Below, in pieces: positions 53,445 to 62,921 of a stretch of DNA of 64,000 bases. The stretch spans positions 682,001 through 746,000 of the forward strand of contig NZ_JAJUXK010000003.1 in the NCBI RefSeq assembly GCF_021390335.1. Direction: 5' to 3'. The notes under the pieces are model-generated. The model ran no database searches. It had not been told where the DNA came from and worked only from the letters and a program-made list of their open reading frames with translations. Source of the DNA: Dyadobacter sp. CY343 (lineage in GTDB: Bacteria; Bacteroidota; Bacteroidia; Cytophagales; Spirosomataceae). The translations under genes and the position numbers were made by a program. Each line of letters opens with the position of its first letter. Positions within the stretch are counted from its first letter, which is position 1.

Positions 53445-53948
53445 TCAGGAAAGCATGCCGCGCAGCTTCTTTTTGGCGTAAAACAATTGCGACTTGGAAG
53501 TTCCTTCCGAAATATTGAGCATCACCGCTATCTCCCGGTGCGTGTAACCTTCCACTTCCGCCAGTACAAAAATGGTTCTAAAACCGTCTGGCAATGAGAG
53601 GATTGCCGTTTCAAGATGGGACGCATTGATTTCATCTTCACCCCAATTTACCCCCATTACCGGCGCGTCATCAATATTATCCCAGATAACGATCCGCTTC
53701 TTCTTGGTCGAACGTCGGACCACAATCTTTTTGATCCACGCGCCAAGTGTCGACTCGCCGCGAAACTGGTCGATGTGGCGGAATACGTCCAGGAAAGAAT
53801 CCTGTAAAACGTCGTTTGCATCGTCAAAATCCCCCGTGATGCGGTACGCCAGCGTGTACATGGCATTTTTGTAGCGATCGTATAGCTGACGCTGCGCAAT
53901 CCTGTCATGTAAAAGGCAACCTGAAATCAACTCCGCCTCCGGGTTCAT
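53445..53948 (-). CDS. RNA polymerase ECF sigma factor
   Basis: This 167-residue protein is a sigma-70 family ECF factor. Region 2 is YKNAMYTLAYRITGDFDDAN and VLQDSFLDVFRHIDQFRGES; region 4 is LETAILSLPDGFRTIFVLAE and YTHREIAVMLNISEGTSKS. It is paired with the anti-sigma gene. Its regulon cannot be named here; the next gene upstream, a T9SS protein, is not adjacent enough to be certain. Confidence 0.93.
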   Translation of the reverse strand: MNPEAELISGCLLHDRIAQRQLYDRYKNAMYTLAYRITGDFDDANDVLQDSFLDVFRHIDQFRGESTLGAWIKKIVVRRSTKKKRIVIWDNIDDAPVMGVNWGEDEINASHLETAILSLPDGFRTIFVLAEVEGYTHREIAVMLNISEGTSKSQLFYAKKKLRGMLS

Positions 53949-54032
53949 AGAATATCCGATTTACATCAAAGAGGCCGCAGGGTTACCGAATGGTTGTATT
54001 GGTTAAAAAGTTAATGCATTTTTTTCGGAAAA

Positions 54033-56591
54033 CTATTGCGCGGCTACAAGCACTTTGTGCCGCACCTGGCGCGAACCATAAGTCGCAGTGAGGATATACA
54101 ATCCGGGACTAAGCTTGGAGCCTGCCTTGACAGCCAGTCTGTTAGGTGCATTTTTTTCAGTAAATACCCGCACATCCCTGCCACTCAGGTCCGTCAGATT
54201 GATCACCGGCTCCTGCCCTGCAAACTGCACGTGAATGATGCCGGCAGTGACCGGATTAGGATATAGTACCAGCTCTTCTGCACCCTCCATTTTCACAGAA
54301 ACAATCTTGGAATAGGCAAAAGTGCTGTCCGCATCTACCATTTTCAGCCTGTAAAGATTATCGCCCGCCAATGCTTTCTCGTCCGCAAATGTATAATTCT
54401 GCGTGATTTTGCTATTGACAGCCGCATTAACCCGACCGATATTCAGCCAGCTTTTTCCATCCGGACTGTGCTGAACTGCGAAGTGATCGCTGTTCGATTC
54501 TTCGGAAGTCTGCCAGTTGAGCTGAACACTATTTTCGCTCTTTTCAGCGGTGAAATTCACAAGCGTAACCGGTAGCGGCGCGGCTTTGTCGGCCGTGATA
54601 TAATAGGATGAAAGGTTATTTGCATTGAAAGTGATTTTCCACAATCCCAATACGCTGTCCCAGCGAATGTTCTGGTCTGCCGGATCGATCGTATTTTCCG
54701 CAGTCCGCAGGTTACTGCCTTCCTCCCGCTGCCAGATCCGGAGCTTGGATTTGTTGGAAGCATCGCCTGAATTTTGAGGTAAGTTTTGCGAGCTCACTGC
54801 ATTGAATGCATTGAATTCATCCTGGCTTACGTATAAAGTAACGGTTGCATTGACATCGTTTGAACCTGGTGTGAACTTCCAGTGACGCTGAATATAAGGC
54901 TGACCATCGTGGCTTTTCACCTGATTATCAACGGTCACGGACGCCCTCAAAGGTTCGTTCCCCGAGGATAAGCCGCTACCTTTTACAGTACTGATCACCC
55001 GGCAATCGTCGCCCGTAAGGTGGTAATCGACATTGTTGGGAACTACACTAGCCACTTGCTCCCCGTTGCGGGAAAGTTTCAGATCTTTATAAAAACAACC
55101 TTTGGTCGTAACATCATCATTCACGAGTATATTGACCGGCTTGTTTCCCGAGTTCCCGTACGCATTCCGCCAGTTCTTATACGCATCGCAATCGCCTGAA
55201 TAGTCGTTGCGGTTCGTGTAGCAGCCGTCTCTGCGTATCATATCGGACAAGGTAAAGCTATCGGAATTGGAAGGGGAAGGTTTGCTCACCGATTTGCCTT
55301 TTACCCAGTTGTTGGTCAGGTTTTTGATCGCAGCAACTGCTTCCTCCGACTTCATCGCATTTTCGAGGTAAAACAGCGTTACTACCTGCGCTCCGTGCGT
55401 GTAACTTTCCTCCGCCAGTCTCACAATAGACTCTACCCCAGTTACATAAGCTGCCTCATTTACGTAAATCCTGTCCGGTAGATTAGAGCGCAGCAAGTCC
55501 AGCGCAAAGCGGTGGTCGTAGTGAATATCATCATTGATCTTGATCCCGTCCAGGTCTTCTCCAATATCTTTAAATGGCAAAGTACCTCTCGCGCGGGACA
55601 GTTTATCGTACACCGAACCGTGGTGCGTGATCACCTTGATATTGGAATTAACCCCCTTCACGGCGTCCTTGAAAATCCGGTTGGTTTCTTTCAATGTATA
55701 GGTGCGGAACAAAAACCAGTCAGTCCCGTCGGGTTGTTCAAAAGTACTGTTCGACGGCTTTTTAGGATTTACTTCGTTAAATGAAGAGTGGTTGCTTCCC
55801 CACGCGGAGTTCAATGCAGCGATATCGCCATATTTTCCTCTCAACCAAACCCGGTAAGCAGCTACCATCGGCTGGGAATAGTCCGTCAGTGCATTCGCCA
55901 AATCCATCGGGTTTTCATAATGGTATTTGGTTGATCCCATTTCAAACTCACCTTCTCCCTGACGGGTATATACGAGGTTCACATACAGCAGGTTGTTGTT
56001 TTCCTGTAAATATTTGTAACGTTCCATCACTTCCCTTGAAAAGTTGGTGATCCGGTCTTTGGTAGACTGCGAGGCAAGAGAGGTCATCACAAATTGCAGA
56101 CTGATATTCGGCCTGATCGGGCCGCCCCATTTCTGGAAAACGGCTTCTTCTCCATGGTAATTGGCCACTACCATCCGCTCTTCCTTCTTCCAGCCGTCAC
56201 CGGTATCGACCCCGAAACGGTCTGACGCACTGTTGGTTACATCATCCCCGGTACTCACGGCGATATTAAGCGCGATCTTCATATTGAGTTGCAAGGCGCG
56301 TTTGATCTGGTCGTCGTACTGCTTCCAGACGTTGTATCCGTTACCATTCTCCTGTTTGAGGATCCTGGAAATTTTCCCGTGAACAGCACCCCACTGAACC
56401 GTCAGAGCGACGGCATTACAACCGAGACTTTTGGCATCATCGATCACATCGAGCGCGGGTTTGTCATTCTCGTTCACCAGCGAAACCGCGAAGTAACGTT
56501 GCTGGGCCGACACGCTGAAAGCGTAAAAAGTAAGGGATAAAATACAAGAAATCCTTAAAATACTTCTGTTTAAAAGTATTGGTTTTTTCAT
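54033..56591 (-). CDS. T9SS-exported GH42-like glycoside hydrolase
   Basis: This 852-residue protein has a signal peptide (ISCILSLTFYAFSVSAQ). A TIM-barrel-like domain spans about 30-440; the segment RGKYGDIAALNSAWGS is typical of beta-galactosidase-like GH42 proteins. RIYVNEAAYVTGVES holds a plausible catalytic Asn-Glu. Beta-rich domains follow, then LPVTLVNFTAEKSENSVQLN and a type A sorting domain (LVLYPNPVTAG, LYILTA, HKVLVAAQ). The substrate is not known. Confidence 0.85.
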   Translation of the reverse strand: MKKPILLNRSILRISCILSLTFYAFSVSAQQRYFAVSLVNENDKPALDVIDDAKSLGCNAVALTVQWGAVHGKISRILKQENGNGYNVWKQYDDQIKRALQLNMKIALNIAVSTGDDVTNSASDRFGVDTGDGWKKEERMVVANYHGEEAVFQKWGGPIRPNISLQFVMTSLASQSTKDRITNFSREVMERYKYLQENNNLLYVNLVYTRQGEGEFEMGSTKYHYENPMDLANALTDYSQPMVAAYRVWLRGKYGDIAALNSAWGSNHSSFNEVNPKKPSNSTFEQPDGTDWFLFRTYTLKETNRIFKDAVKGVNSNIKVITHHGSVYDKLSRARGTLPFKDIGEDLDGIKINDDIHYDHRFALDLLRSNLPDRIYVNEAAYVTGVESIVRLAEESYTHGAQVVTLFYLENAMKSEEAVAAIKNLTNNWVKGKSVSKPSPSNSDSFTLSDMIRRDGCYTNRNDYSGDCDAYKNWRNAYGNSGNKPVNILVNDDVTTKGCFYKDLKLSRNGEQVASVVPNNVDYHLTGDDCRVISTVKGSGLSSGNEPLRASVTVDNQVKSHDGQPYIQRHWKFTPGSNDVNATVTLYVSQDEFNAFNAVSSQNLPQNSGDASNKSKLRIWQREEGSNLRTAENTIDPADQNIRWDSVLGLWKITFNANNLSSYYITADKAAPLPVTLVNFTAEKSENSVQLNWQTSEESNSDHFAVQHSPDGKSWLNIGRVNAAVNSKITQNYTFADEKALAGDNLYRLKMVDADSTFAYSKIVSVKMEGAEELVLYPNPVTAGIIHVQFAGQEPVINLTDLSGRDVRVFTEKNAPNRLAVKAGSKLSPGLYILTATYGSRQVRHKVLVAAQ

Positions 56592-56839
56592 ACTAAACTT
56601 TAAATAAATGTAAAGACGCGAATATAAAACGAGGATTCGTTGCGGGGAATAGATATTTCTCTGTCGTAATCAATCTAACACAAACCAATCTTACTTGTAG
56701 GAATTTTACACTAAATGTAAATTAAATTCTACCAAAAGATAATTATGACAAGTACAAAAAAGGTAACATTCTTCAAAAGTTTATTTTTGAGAATGGGAAA
56801 AGTGCAATTGCACAACCAGAAATTGTAGAGAAAGCGGGC

Positions 56840-57466
56840 TTAGTTTTGCATTAAACCAAACTCGGTGGCGAGCCGTATCACGGTCGCGGTATTGGGAGCT
56901 TCAAACTTTTCCATCAGGTTTTTCCGGTGGCTCTCGACCGTGTGCGTGCTGATGAAGAGATCGGCTGCAATTTGCTGGGTAGTGTAGCCGCGCCCGATGA
57001 GTTCGAGGATCTCTTTTTCACGGCGGGTAAGTCTCGGTACTTCTTTCAAATCGCTGCCTGTACCGCTGTTGAGCGCTTTATGCGTACCTGCACATAGGAA
57101 TGTTTGGCCTTGCATAGCAGCGTGGAGTGCGGAAATAATATCGTCGCCCAATGCATTTTTCAACACATAGGCACTCGCGCCGCTTTGCAGGATCCCCATA
57201 ATCACGGTCCTTTCATTGTGAACGCTTAATGCAACCACCTTCACCGCAGGATAACGCTGTTTGATCTTTTGGCAAAGGATAATGCCGCTCGTATCGGGCA
57301 GGTTCACATCGAGCAGGATCACGTCCGGCAACGACGTGGCGAGCGCCAGCAATGCGGGCTCTCCCTGGTCGAAAATGCCGGTAACTTCTATACCTTCACG
57401 CGCTTCCAGCAGGTTTTTCAGTCCCTGCAAAACAATAGGATGGTCGTCGACAATGAATACTTTCAT
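56840..57466 (-). CDS. LuxR-type response regulator
   Basis: This 208-residue protein has a receiver domain with acidic pair Asp7-Asp8 (VFIVDDHPIV) and phospho-acceptor Asp53 (VILLDVNLPDTSG). A linker precedes the C-terminal LuxR helix-turn-helix (LTRREKEILELIGRGYTTQQ, FISTHTVESHRKNLMEKF). It starts 2 bp after the sensor kinase gene and is its partner. Confidence 0.95.
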   Translation of the reverse strand: MKVFIVDDHPIVLQGLKNLLEAREGIEVTGIFDQGEPALLALATSLPDVILLDVNLPDTSGIILCQKIKQRYPAVKVVALSVHNERTVIMGILQSGASAYVLKNALGDDIISALHAAMQGQTFLCAGTHKALNSGTGSDLKEVPRLTRREKEILELIGRGYTTQQIAADLFISTHTVESHRKNLMEKFEAPNTATVIRLATEFGLMQN

Positions 57467-57468
57467 AA

Positions 57469-59445
57469 TTAGATTTCACATTCAACAGTCACCGAAGTAC
57501 CGTTTCCGGGCTTCGACTGCATTTCGAACTTTGCATTTAAAAAATCCGCCCTGGCCTTCACATTAGATAGCCCGGCGCCTGCCTTTCCATTGATTTTTTC
57601 AGGATCAAAGCCCCTGCCGTCGTCTTCCACGGTCACAAATAACCGCTCGCCGCTCTGCTGAATGATCACCAGGATCTGCGAAGCGGCCGCGTGTTTCAAT
57701 GCATTATTCACCAGCTCCTGGATAATCCGGTACAGAACGATCTGCTTTTCCTTCGGCATGGAATCTTTGTAATTAAAAACCTGACAGACGAGATTGATAC
57801 CCGTTTCATTCAGGTTTTTGCAAAATTCCCTGGTCGCTTCGGCCAGTCCGTAGTTCATCAAAATCTCCGGCATTAGGCTCCGCGCGATCCTGCGCAGCTC
57901 ATTGACAGCGTCGTCCAGATGCGATAGTGTGCGGCCCAGACTTGTTTTCAGCTTTTCATCCTGCCCCACAGGTGCCTGCGAAAGTTCGATCTTGATACTG
58001 CTCAGCAAGCCGCCCAGCCCGTCGTGTAGGTCACGTGCCAGCCGCGTCCGCTCCTGCTCCTGCCCTTCCAGCATCGCCGAGAGCATTGAAATGCGGTAAT
58101 CCTGTTTGATCTTCTGCATTTCCAGCTCGTGCAGCTGCTTTTCTTGCGTCCACAGTCTCTTATTGTTTCGGTAAAAAAGCAGCACGAGAACTGTTACCGC
58201 CATCAGGAACAGACAAACTACCGCGAGCAGCCAGTTGAGCAAACGGTTGTTTTTAATGGTCAAAGCGGCCTTTTCATTTTTTGATTGGAGCTGGTAGATC
58301 TTTTTCTCTTTTTCAGAAGACTGGTACCTGGCTTCCAGCGCCGCGATTTCGGTTTTGGAATTTTCCATAAAAGAGCTGTCGGCGAGCTCGGCATATTGGT
58401 TCAGCCACTTGTAAGCATTCGCCATATCACCCGTTTTGGCCGTGGTTTGCGCCAGCTCGTAGAAGTAGAGTATCCTGTTCTTGTTTCTTGGAAAAATATT
58501 CTCCTGAAAAGCAAGCTCCTTGATGATCTTCAATGCCCGGGGATAATCCTCCATGGCTTTGTAGGTAAAATACTTTTGCAGCATAATACCCTGATACTCA
58601 TAATTACGATTAAGTTTCGTCGCCTGGGCGAGACCTTTGTCAAAGCTCCGCAACGCAGGCTGAAACTGTCGCAAACGCGAATAATACATACCTTCAACCT
58701 GGTAGTAATCGCAGTAGTGCGGCAGGTCCGGATTTCGTGCAATAATAACCTTCGCACTATCGAGCATCGGCCGGATCGGCGGGTATTCTTTGAGGTATAT
58801 GTAATTTTTTGCCCCGAAAATATAGGCATCGGCCAGCTCCAGTGACCGCGAATCCAGCCTTTGGAGTGTCGCGATCGCCAGATTGATATATTCCTCGGCT
58901 TTTTTGTAATCAAGTTGGTTTGAAAAAATGATACCCAGATTCCGGTAGTTACTTATCACCCGCGCACTGTCGCCGGCTTGTTTGGCCAGCGGAATGGCGT
59001 GCTCGATAAGAATTTCCGCGTACCGTTTCTCATTGTCCAGCCGTTGCTCTATCGCCCCGAAATTATGCCACGCCCGCGACCTGAAAATCAATGCTTCCTT
59101 ACCTTTGAATTTCCTGAAAAGTTGCTCAGCGAGCATGTAAGCCGCTTTGCTTTTGTCAAAATCTGTGTCGAAATAGGCTCCCGCCCTGTAAAATTCCGTC
59201 ATCGCTTCTTCGTACGAACCCGGCTTAACGAGCTGCGCAGCTTGCCGCACGTATTGCAGCGAAACCGCAGTATCCTTGTCGCTGAAATGGTCTGAAAGCA
59301 TGAGTAAAGTCCTCACCCTTTCGGTATCAGACAGCTTTCGTTTCAAGACATTTTTCAGACTGTCGGGATAACTTCCAGCCCCACCTTGTGACCGGGCAGG
59401 GCTGAAAATCAAGACCAGAAGCACTAATAACAGGTAGTTTCTCAT
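57469..59445 (-). CDS. Sensor histidine kinase, TPR-HisKA_3-HATPase
   Basis: This 658-residue protein has a signal peptide and a periplasmic array of TPR-like helices to about residue 380. A transmembrane segment follows (LLNWLLAVVCLFLMAVTVLV). The cytoplasmic part has a HisKA_3 motif RDLHDGLGGLLSSIK with His474, an N-box IIQELVNNALKHA and a G-box DDGRGFDP. It is a NarL/LuxR-type kinase. It ends 2 bp from the regulator gene and begins 12 bp after the S41 protease gene. Confidence 0.94.
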   Translation of the reverse strand: MRNYLLLVLLVLIFSPARSQGGAGSYPDSLKNVLKRKLSDTERVRTLLMLSDHFSDKDTAVSLQYVRQAAQLVKPGSYEEAMTEFYRAGAYFDTDFDKSKAAYMLAEQLFRKFKGKEALIFRSRAWHNFGAIEQRLDNEKRYAEILIEHAIPLAKQAGDSARVISNYRNLGIIFSNQLDYKKAEEYINLAIATLQRLDSRSLELADAYIFGAKNYIYLKEYPPIRPMLDSAKVIIARNPDLPHYCDYYQVEGMYYSRLRQFQPALRSFDKGLAQATKLNRNYEYQGIMLQKYFTYKAMEDYPRALKIIKELAFQENIFPRNKNRILYFYELAQTTAKTGDMANAYKWLNQYAELADSSFMENSKTEIAALEARYQSSEKEKKIYQLQSKNEKAALTIKNNRLLNWLLAVVCLFLMAVTVLVLLFYRNNKRLWTQEKQLHELEMQKIKQDYRISMLSAMLEGQEQERTRLARDLHDGLGGLLSSIKIELSQAPVGQDEKLKTSLGRTLSHLDDAVNELRRIARSLMPEILMNYGLAEATREFCKNLNETGINLVCQVFNYKDSMPKEKQIVLYRIIQELVNNALKHAAASQILVIIQQSGERLFVTVEDDGRGFDPEKINGKAGAGLSNVKARADFLNAKFEMQSKPGNGTSVTVECEI

Positions 59446-59457
59446 TGAGTTTTAAAG

Positions 59458-60873
59458 TCAGGGCAGGTCACGCAGCATGATTCCGTCGAGTGCGGCCGGG
59501 GTATCTTTCAGCGGCGACGGACTTGCGCTTCCCATTCGTTTCACAGCGCCGATCCTCGCATTCGGGCCGGCTGATACACCCATATCCTGCAATGCGGCAT
59601 TCAACAACGTTTCGTTCTCGTCACCAAAAGGCAAAAAGGGCATTGACAAATCTTCTACTTTCCGCGTCGGCGTAATCCCGTCGACCGTCCCGTAATCCGA
59701 CTCTCCGTCTGCATTCGTCGTTTGCCCCAGCATCATATATATACCATATTTCCAGCGCTTTTTTTCGTCCCCGATCAAACTGCCAAAAAGATTCTTTCCC
59801 GCCGTATTCGCCCCGATCGTAACTACCTGCATATAAGGTTTCAATCCATTTATAATCAGCTCACTTGCAGAGGCGGTACCCCGGGAAGTGAGCACATACA
59901 CGCGGTCGAGGCGGCTTCCAATGTTACTACTTTCCTGCGAAAATTTGTAATTCAATGCATCCTGACCATTTTTCTCCTTCCAGTATTTAATGTACTTGTC
60001 GTTCCATTGTTCTTTGTAAAAGATATCGGACGCGCCTGCATTACTGACGATCAGTGAGCCTAATGTAACCGCAGAAGTCATATATCCGCCACCATTTAAC
60101 CGCAGATCAAGCACCAGCTCATTCACGCCCGCCGATTTGAACTGACCAAAAATCGAACGTAGCTCATTGTCATATTTCTGCTTTTCCGCTTCCGTTCCCG
60201 GCACGAACTGTGTGTAAACCAGGTAGCCGATTTTTTTACCACCTTTTGAAATTACACTCGAAAAAACCACCGGATTGGCTGCCAGCGCCGCTTTGGTTAT
60301 GCTCACCGTTGATTTATCCAAATACAAAGTATTATTCTCAATAGCCCCTAGCGTCATTTTCGCCGATTCCTTCGCGCTCATCAGCGAGGCATAATTGTCT
60401 TTTGTAAGCTGACTTCCATCGATTTTGGTGATAATATCCCCCCGCGTCAATCCAGCCTTTTCCGCCGGACTATCCTTCGCGACGTGGCTGACAAACAGGG
60501 CCACATTTTGTTTTCCTTCATCAATAAAAGCAGGTACGTAACTGACTCCGAATGCTTTAACTACGCCGTTAAACTGCTGCTGCAATGCGTCAATATCAGC
60601 CGTGAGCATTGAGAACCGGTCGTGGGTTTGCGGCTGGTAAACGAGTTTGCTGAAATATTCCTCCGGACTTGTAGAGCTATCAAGTTGCTTTTGATCAGGC
60701 AGTTCGTCGTACCAGAAGTACGCGTCGGCCATCATACTGTAAACCCATTCGTTGACAGAACCCTTATCTCCAAGCTTCCCGGTGAGTGTGTCAATGCTTT
60801 CCGGCTGGCAGGCCCAGCAAAAGCTGACCACGGCGGTGAATAGTATTGCGCTTTTTTTTCTCAATTTTTTCAT
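59458..60873 (-). CDS. S41 family peptidase, lipoprotein
   Basis: This 471-residue protein has a signal peptide with lipobox Cys22 (VSFCWACQ). A PDZ domain spans about 105-190 (SPAEKAGLTRGDIITKIDG). The C-terminal peptidase domain has Ser335 in TSRGTASASELI and Lys360 in NTAGKNLFGS, 25 residues apart as in CtpA. It is a tail-specific processing protease anchored in the envelope. It lies between the ExbB-like gene and the sensor kinase in one tight run. Confidence 0.93.
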   Translation of the reverse strand: MKKLRKKSAILFTAVVSFCWACQPESIDTLTGKLGDKGSVNEWVYSMMADAYFWYDELPDQKQLDSSTSPEEYFSKLVYQPQTHDRFSMLTADIDALQQQFNGVVKAFGVSYVPAFIDEGKQNVALFVSHVAKDSPAEKAGLTRGDIITKIDGSQLTKDNYASLMSAKESAKMTLGAIENNTLYLDKSTVSITKAALAANPVVFSSVISKGGKKIGYLVYTQFVPGTEAEKQKYDNELRSIFGQFKSAGVNELVLDLRLNGGGYMTSAVTLGSLIVSNAGASDIFYKEQWNDKYIKYWKEKNGQDALNYKFSQESSNIGSRLDRVYVLTSRGTASASELIINGLKPYMQVVTIGANTAGKNLFGSLIGDEKKRWKYGIYMMLGQTTNADGESDYGTVDGITPTRKVEDLSMPFLPFGDENETLLNAALQDMGVSAGPNARIGAVKRMGSASPSPLKDTPAALDGIMLRDLP

Positions 60874-60906
60874 GATTACCAGTTTTGATGTGGATGAAAT
60901 GCAGGA

Positions 60907-61665
60907 TTATTGAGGGTGGTAAATGCGACTGATCAGGTTGTCGATGATGTAGGATTTTGATCTCGAATAAAAAGTGTCGAGTTCTTCGAGGTAGCGGTGG
61001 TAAAAATAGCTAAGCACCAGCCCGAGAAACAATGCGATAAATGTGGTGTCAAAAGACACGTTCAAACTTTGGGTAATCAGCGGCATCCCTTCCTCGGTTT
61101 TCGCCAGGTGAAATAGTCCGATAGAGCCCGCCAGGTGGAGAATTGTGCCGATAAAACCCAGCGACGCAATTGCATTGATCAGAAACCGCGCCATTTCCAG
61201 CCGACCTTCCATCTCCGTTTTACTGTTATCAATCTGCGCCGTGAGTACGTGTAAGGTATCCCCGATAGACTGGTTATTGCGGTACTGCGTGCAGGCCCGC
61301 TTCACAAAATCGGTCAGGAGAAAGCTGAAACCGTGTTTTTCAAGATCAATTACATTGAGCTTAATACGCGCCACCTCGTCGGGCGACAGAATAAGCTGAT
61401 CCTGAACCGGCAACAGGTTAAGTTTGAAGCCTTCATTCTGTTTCTTCAAAAACCGCTGGTATTCCAGTATTTCCAGCACCCCGAATATGAACGCCATGTA
61501 AATGATAGCGTGGACAAAACCTCCGAAAGAACCGCCAAATGCCTCAAAAAAACGTTTTAATCCCGGTCCGGAAGTAATCGACGCGAGCAATATCAGGGCA
61601 AACCAAAGCATGACAGCAGCGACGAGGCTGATGGCTAGGTGGAATAGGCGTTTGTTGTGGATCAT
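60907..61665 (-). CDS. MotA/TolQ/ExbB-like membrane protein
   Basis: This 252-residue protein has membrane segments at about 8-32, 45-65, 163-188 and 203-225. The third-helix region is ARFLINAIASLGFIGTILHL, with the conserved small-residue and Gly pattern of MotA/TolQ/ExbB, followed by FDTTFIALFLGLVLSYFYHR. A long cytoplasmic loop lies between helices 2 and 3. It is the proton-channel candidate of the cluster and its likely partner is the anchored protein encoded 66 bp upstream. Confidence 0.8.
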   Translation of the reverse strand: MIHNKRLFHLAISLVAAVMLWFALILLASITSGPGLKRFFEAFGGSFGGFVHAIIYMAFIFGVLEILEYQRFLKKQNEGFKLNLLPVQDQLILSPDEVARIKLNVIDLEKHGFSFLLTDFVKRACTQYRNNQSIGDTLHVLTAQIDNSKTEMEGRLEMARFLINAIASLGFIGTILHLAGSIGLFHLAKTEEGMPLITQSLNVSFDTTFIALFLGLVLSYFYHRYLEELDTFYSRSKSYIIDNLISRIYHPQ

Positions 61666-61675
61666 AATTTTGAAT

Positions 61676-61699
61676 GAGTGAATGAGTGAATGAGTGAAT
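61676..61699. repeat. Tandem octamer (GAGTGAAT)x3
   Basis: Three perfect copies lie 10 bp upstream of the ExbB-like start, within the operon. The same octamer in the same number precedes the DUF1304 gene at 19.6 kb. Confidence 0.85.
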
Positions 61700-61731
61700 A
61701 TTTTAGTGAGCTGCCGAGGAGACGGGAATGT

Positions 61732-62595
61732 TTATTTTTTTGTTAAATTGAATTGGCCGTTTTCTAGCATGGTTACGGTGGCTAGCAGGACTTTTGGGGT
61801 GTTGAGTTGTAAAATGCCGGAGAACGGTTCGCCTTTTTCTTCTCCCTCCGGGCTCTTCGAATACACCAGCCCGCGGACGTAAACGGAGGTATTGTTTTTG
61901 GTACTTTCTTTAAAAACTGCGTAGATCTGGTATTCTCCGGGAAGTATTTTGTCAAATTGCCGCACTGCCTCCTGGGTTGTGCGCAGGTCACTGCCGAAGA
62001 ATTTCGTCTTGGACTTCCCACTGTCCCACTGGCCGATATCCTTTATTTCCCGGGCACCACCGGAGACGCATTTATTGTTTTTGCAAACCAGCAAATCCAC
62101 ATTGTCACCCAGATCTGCCCAGCTGATCTCGAACGAAACCTTGCAAGGCACGCCCGGCGGATCGCCCTGGTATTTGCTTTTCCTGAAATCGTCCGGCTTC
62201 GCTTCCGACGCTATCGCCGGTTTTGCTACCGAATCTTTGGGTGATTCGGCCTTGGAAACAGGCGCAGGCGATTTGTAAGTGCCCACATCGGAAACTGTCT
62301 CTTTTTCGGGGCAATCGGTGCATTCGGGACATTCGATAATTCCGGGCATTGGCTTGTAATCCGTCAAAACTACGAGCAGCGTGTCACCCGGTCGTTTGTT
62401 CTTTAAACTATCGCTGATCGTCGCAAAAAACTGGTTGTGCACCGTATCATACGACATACTTACCTGCTGCTTTTTCCCGGGCGACGAGCCGCCTTTAGGA
62501 ACGGCGATGAACAGAAATATCACCGCCCCCAGTGCGCCGCAAATCACATCCAGAAATGATATATTGAAAATCTGAGGTTCCCGGTTTCTTGCCAT
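61732..62595 (-). CDS. Anchored ExbD/MotB-like protein
   Basis: This 287-residue protein has one N-terminal membrane pass within FLDVICGALGAVIFLFIAVP, the type of start seen in ExbD/MotB-like partners. It has a short cysteine-rich piece (GIIECPECTDCPEK), a low-complexity linker and a beta-rich C-terminal domain (DNVDLLVCKNNKCVSGG, LPGEYQIYAVFKES). It is mostly periplasmic. Its function is inferred from the adjoining channel-like gene. Confidence 0.75.
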   Translation of the reverse strand: MARNREPQIFNISFLDVICGALGAVIFLFIAVPKGGSSPGKKQQVSMSYDTVHNQFFATISDSLKNKRPGDTLLVVLTDYKPMPGIIECPECTDCPEKETVSDVGTYKSPAPVSKAESPKDSVAKPAIASEAKPDDFRKSKYQGDPPGVPCKVSFEISWADLGDNVDLLVCKNNKCVSGGAREIKDIGQWDSGKSKTKFFGSDLRTTQEAVRQFDKILPGEYQIYAVFKESTKNNTSVYVRGLVYSKSPEGEEKGEPFSGILQLNTPKVLLATVTMLENGQFNLTKK

Positions 62596-62622
62596 ATTTG
62601 AAATAGTTTTGCCTTCAATTTT

Positions 62623-62901
62623 TCAGCCTGCTTTCAGGCTGCCCAGCACATAGGTTTTGTCCATTACAAAGCCTCCTGCCTGCTTCACATTTTGAGCTTC
62701 CCTCACCGGAAAGCGGCATTCCGGGCATTTGGGTAAGTGAGCGGCAATCAGCGTTCCGCAATTCTGGCATTGTTTCTCCGGAATCTCGTCCACAGTTGCT
62801 TCCGGATCTGGAGCCTGCGAAAACCGGCCGTTGATCCGGCAGTGCGCGCATGTGTTCGCGTCGCTATTGTTGATCGTGCCGCAATTGTTGCAAACCAGCA
62901 T
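62623..62901 (-). CDS. Double zinc-ribbon protein
   Basis: This 92-residue protein has two zinc ribbons: CNNCGTINNSDANTCAHC at residues 4-21 and CQNCGTLIAAHLPKCPEC at about 46-63. It has no membrane segment. It may be an adaptor for the membrane complex. It lies between the barrel and ExbD-like genes with gaps of 20 and 27 bp. Confidence 0.85.
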   Translation of the reverse strand: MLVCNNCGTINNSDANTCAHCRINGRFSQAPDPEATVDEIPEKQCQNCGTLIAAHLPKCPECRFPVREAQNVKQAGGFVMDKTYVLGSLKAG

Positions 62902-62921
62902 AATCGAAGTCGTTTAGGCGG

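Noticed and set aside
60907..62595. Zorya (ZorAB) anti-phage motor
   Set aside because: The channel pair is similar in kind, but no OmpA-like domain and no ZorC/D/E gene is present; the neighbours point to an envelope system.
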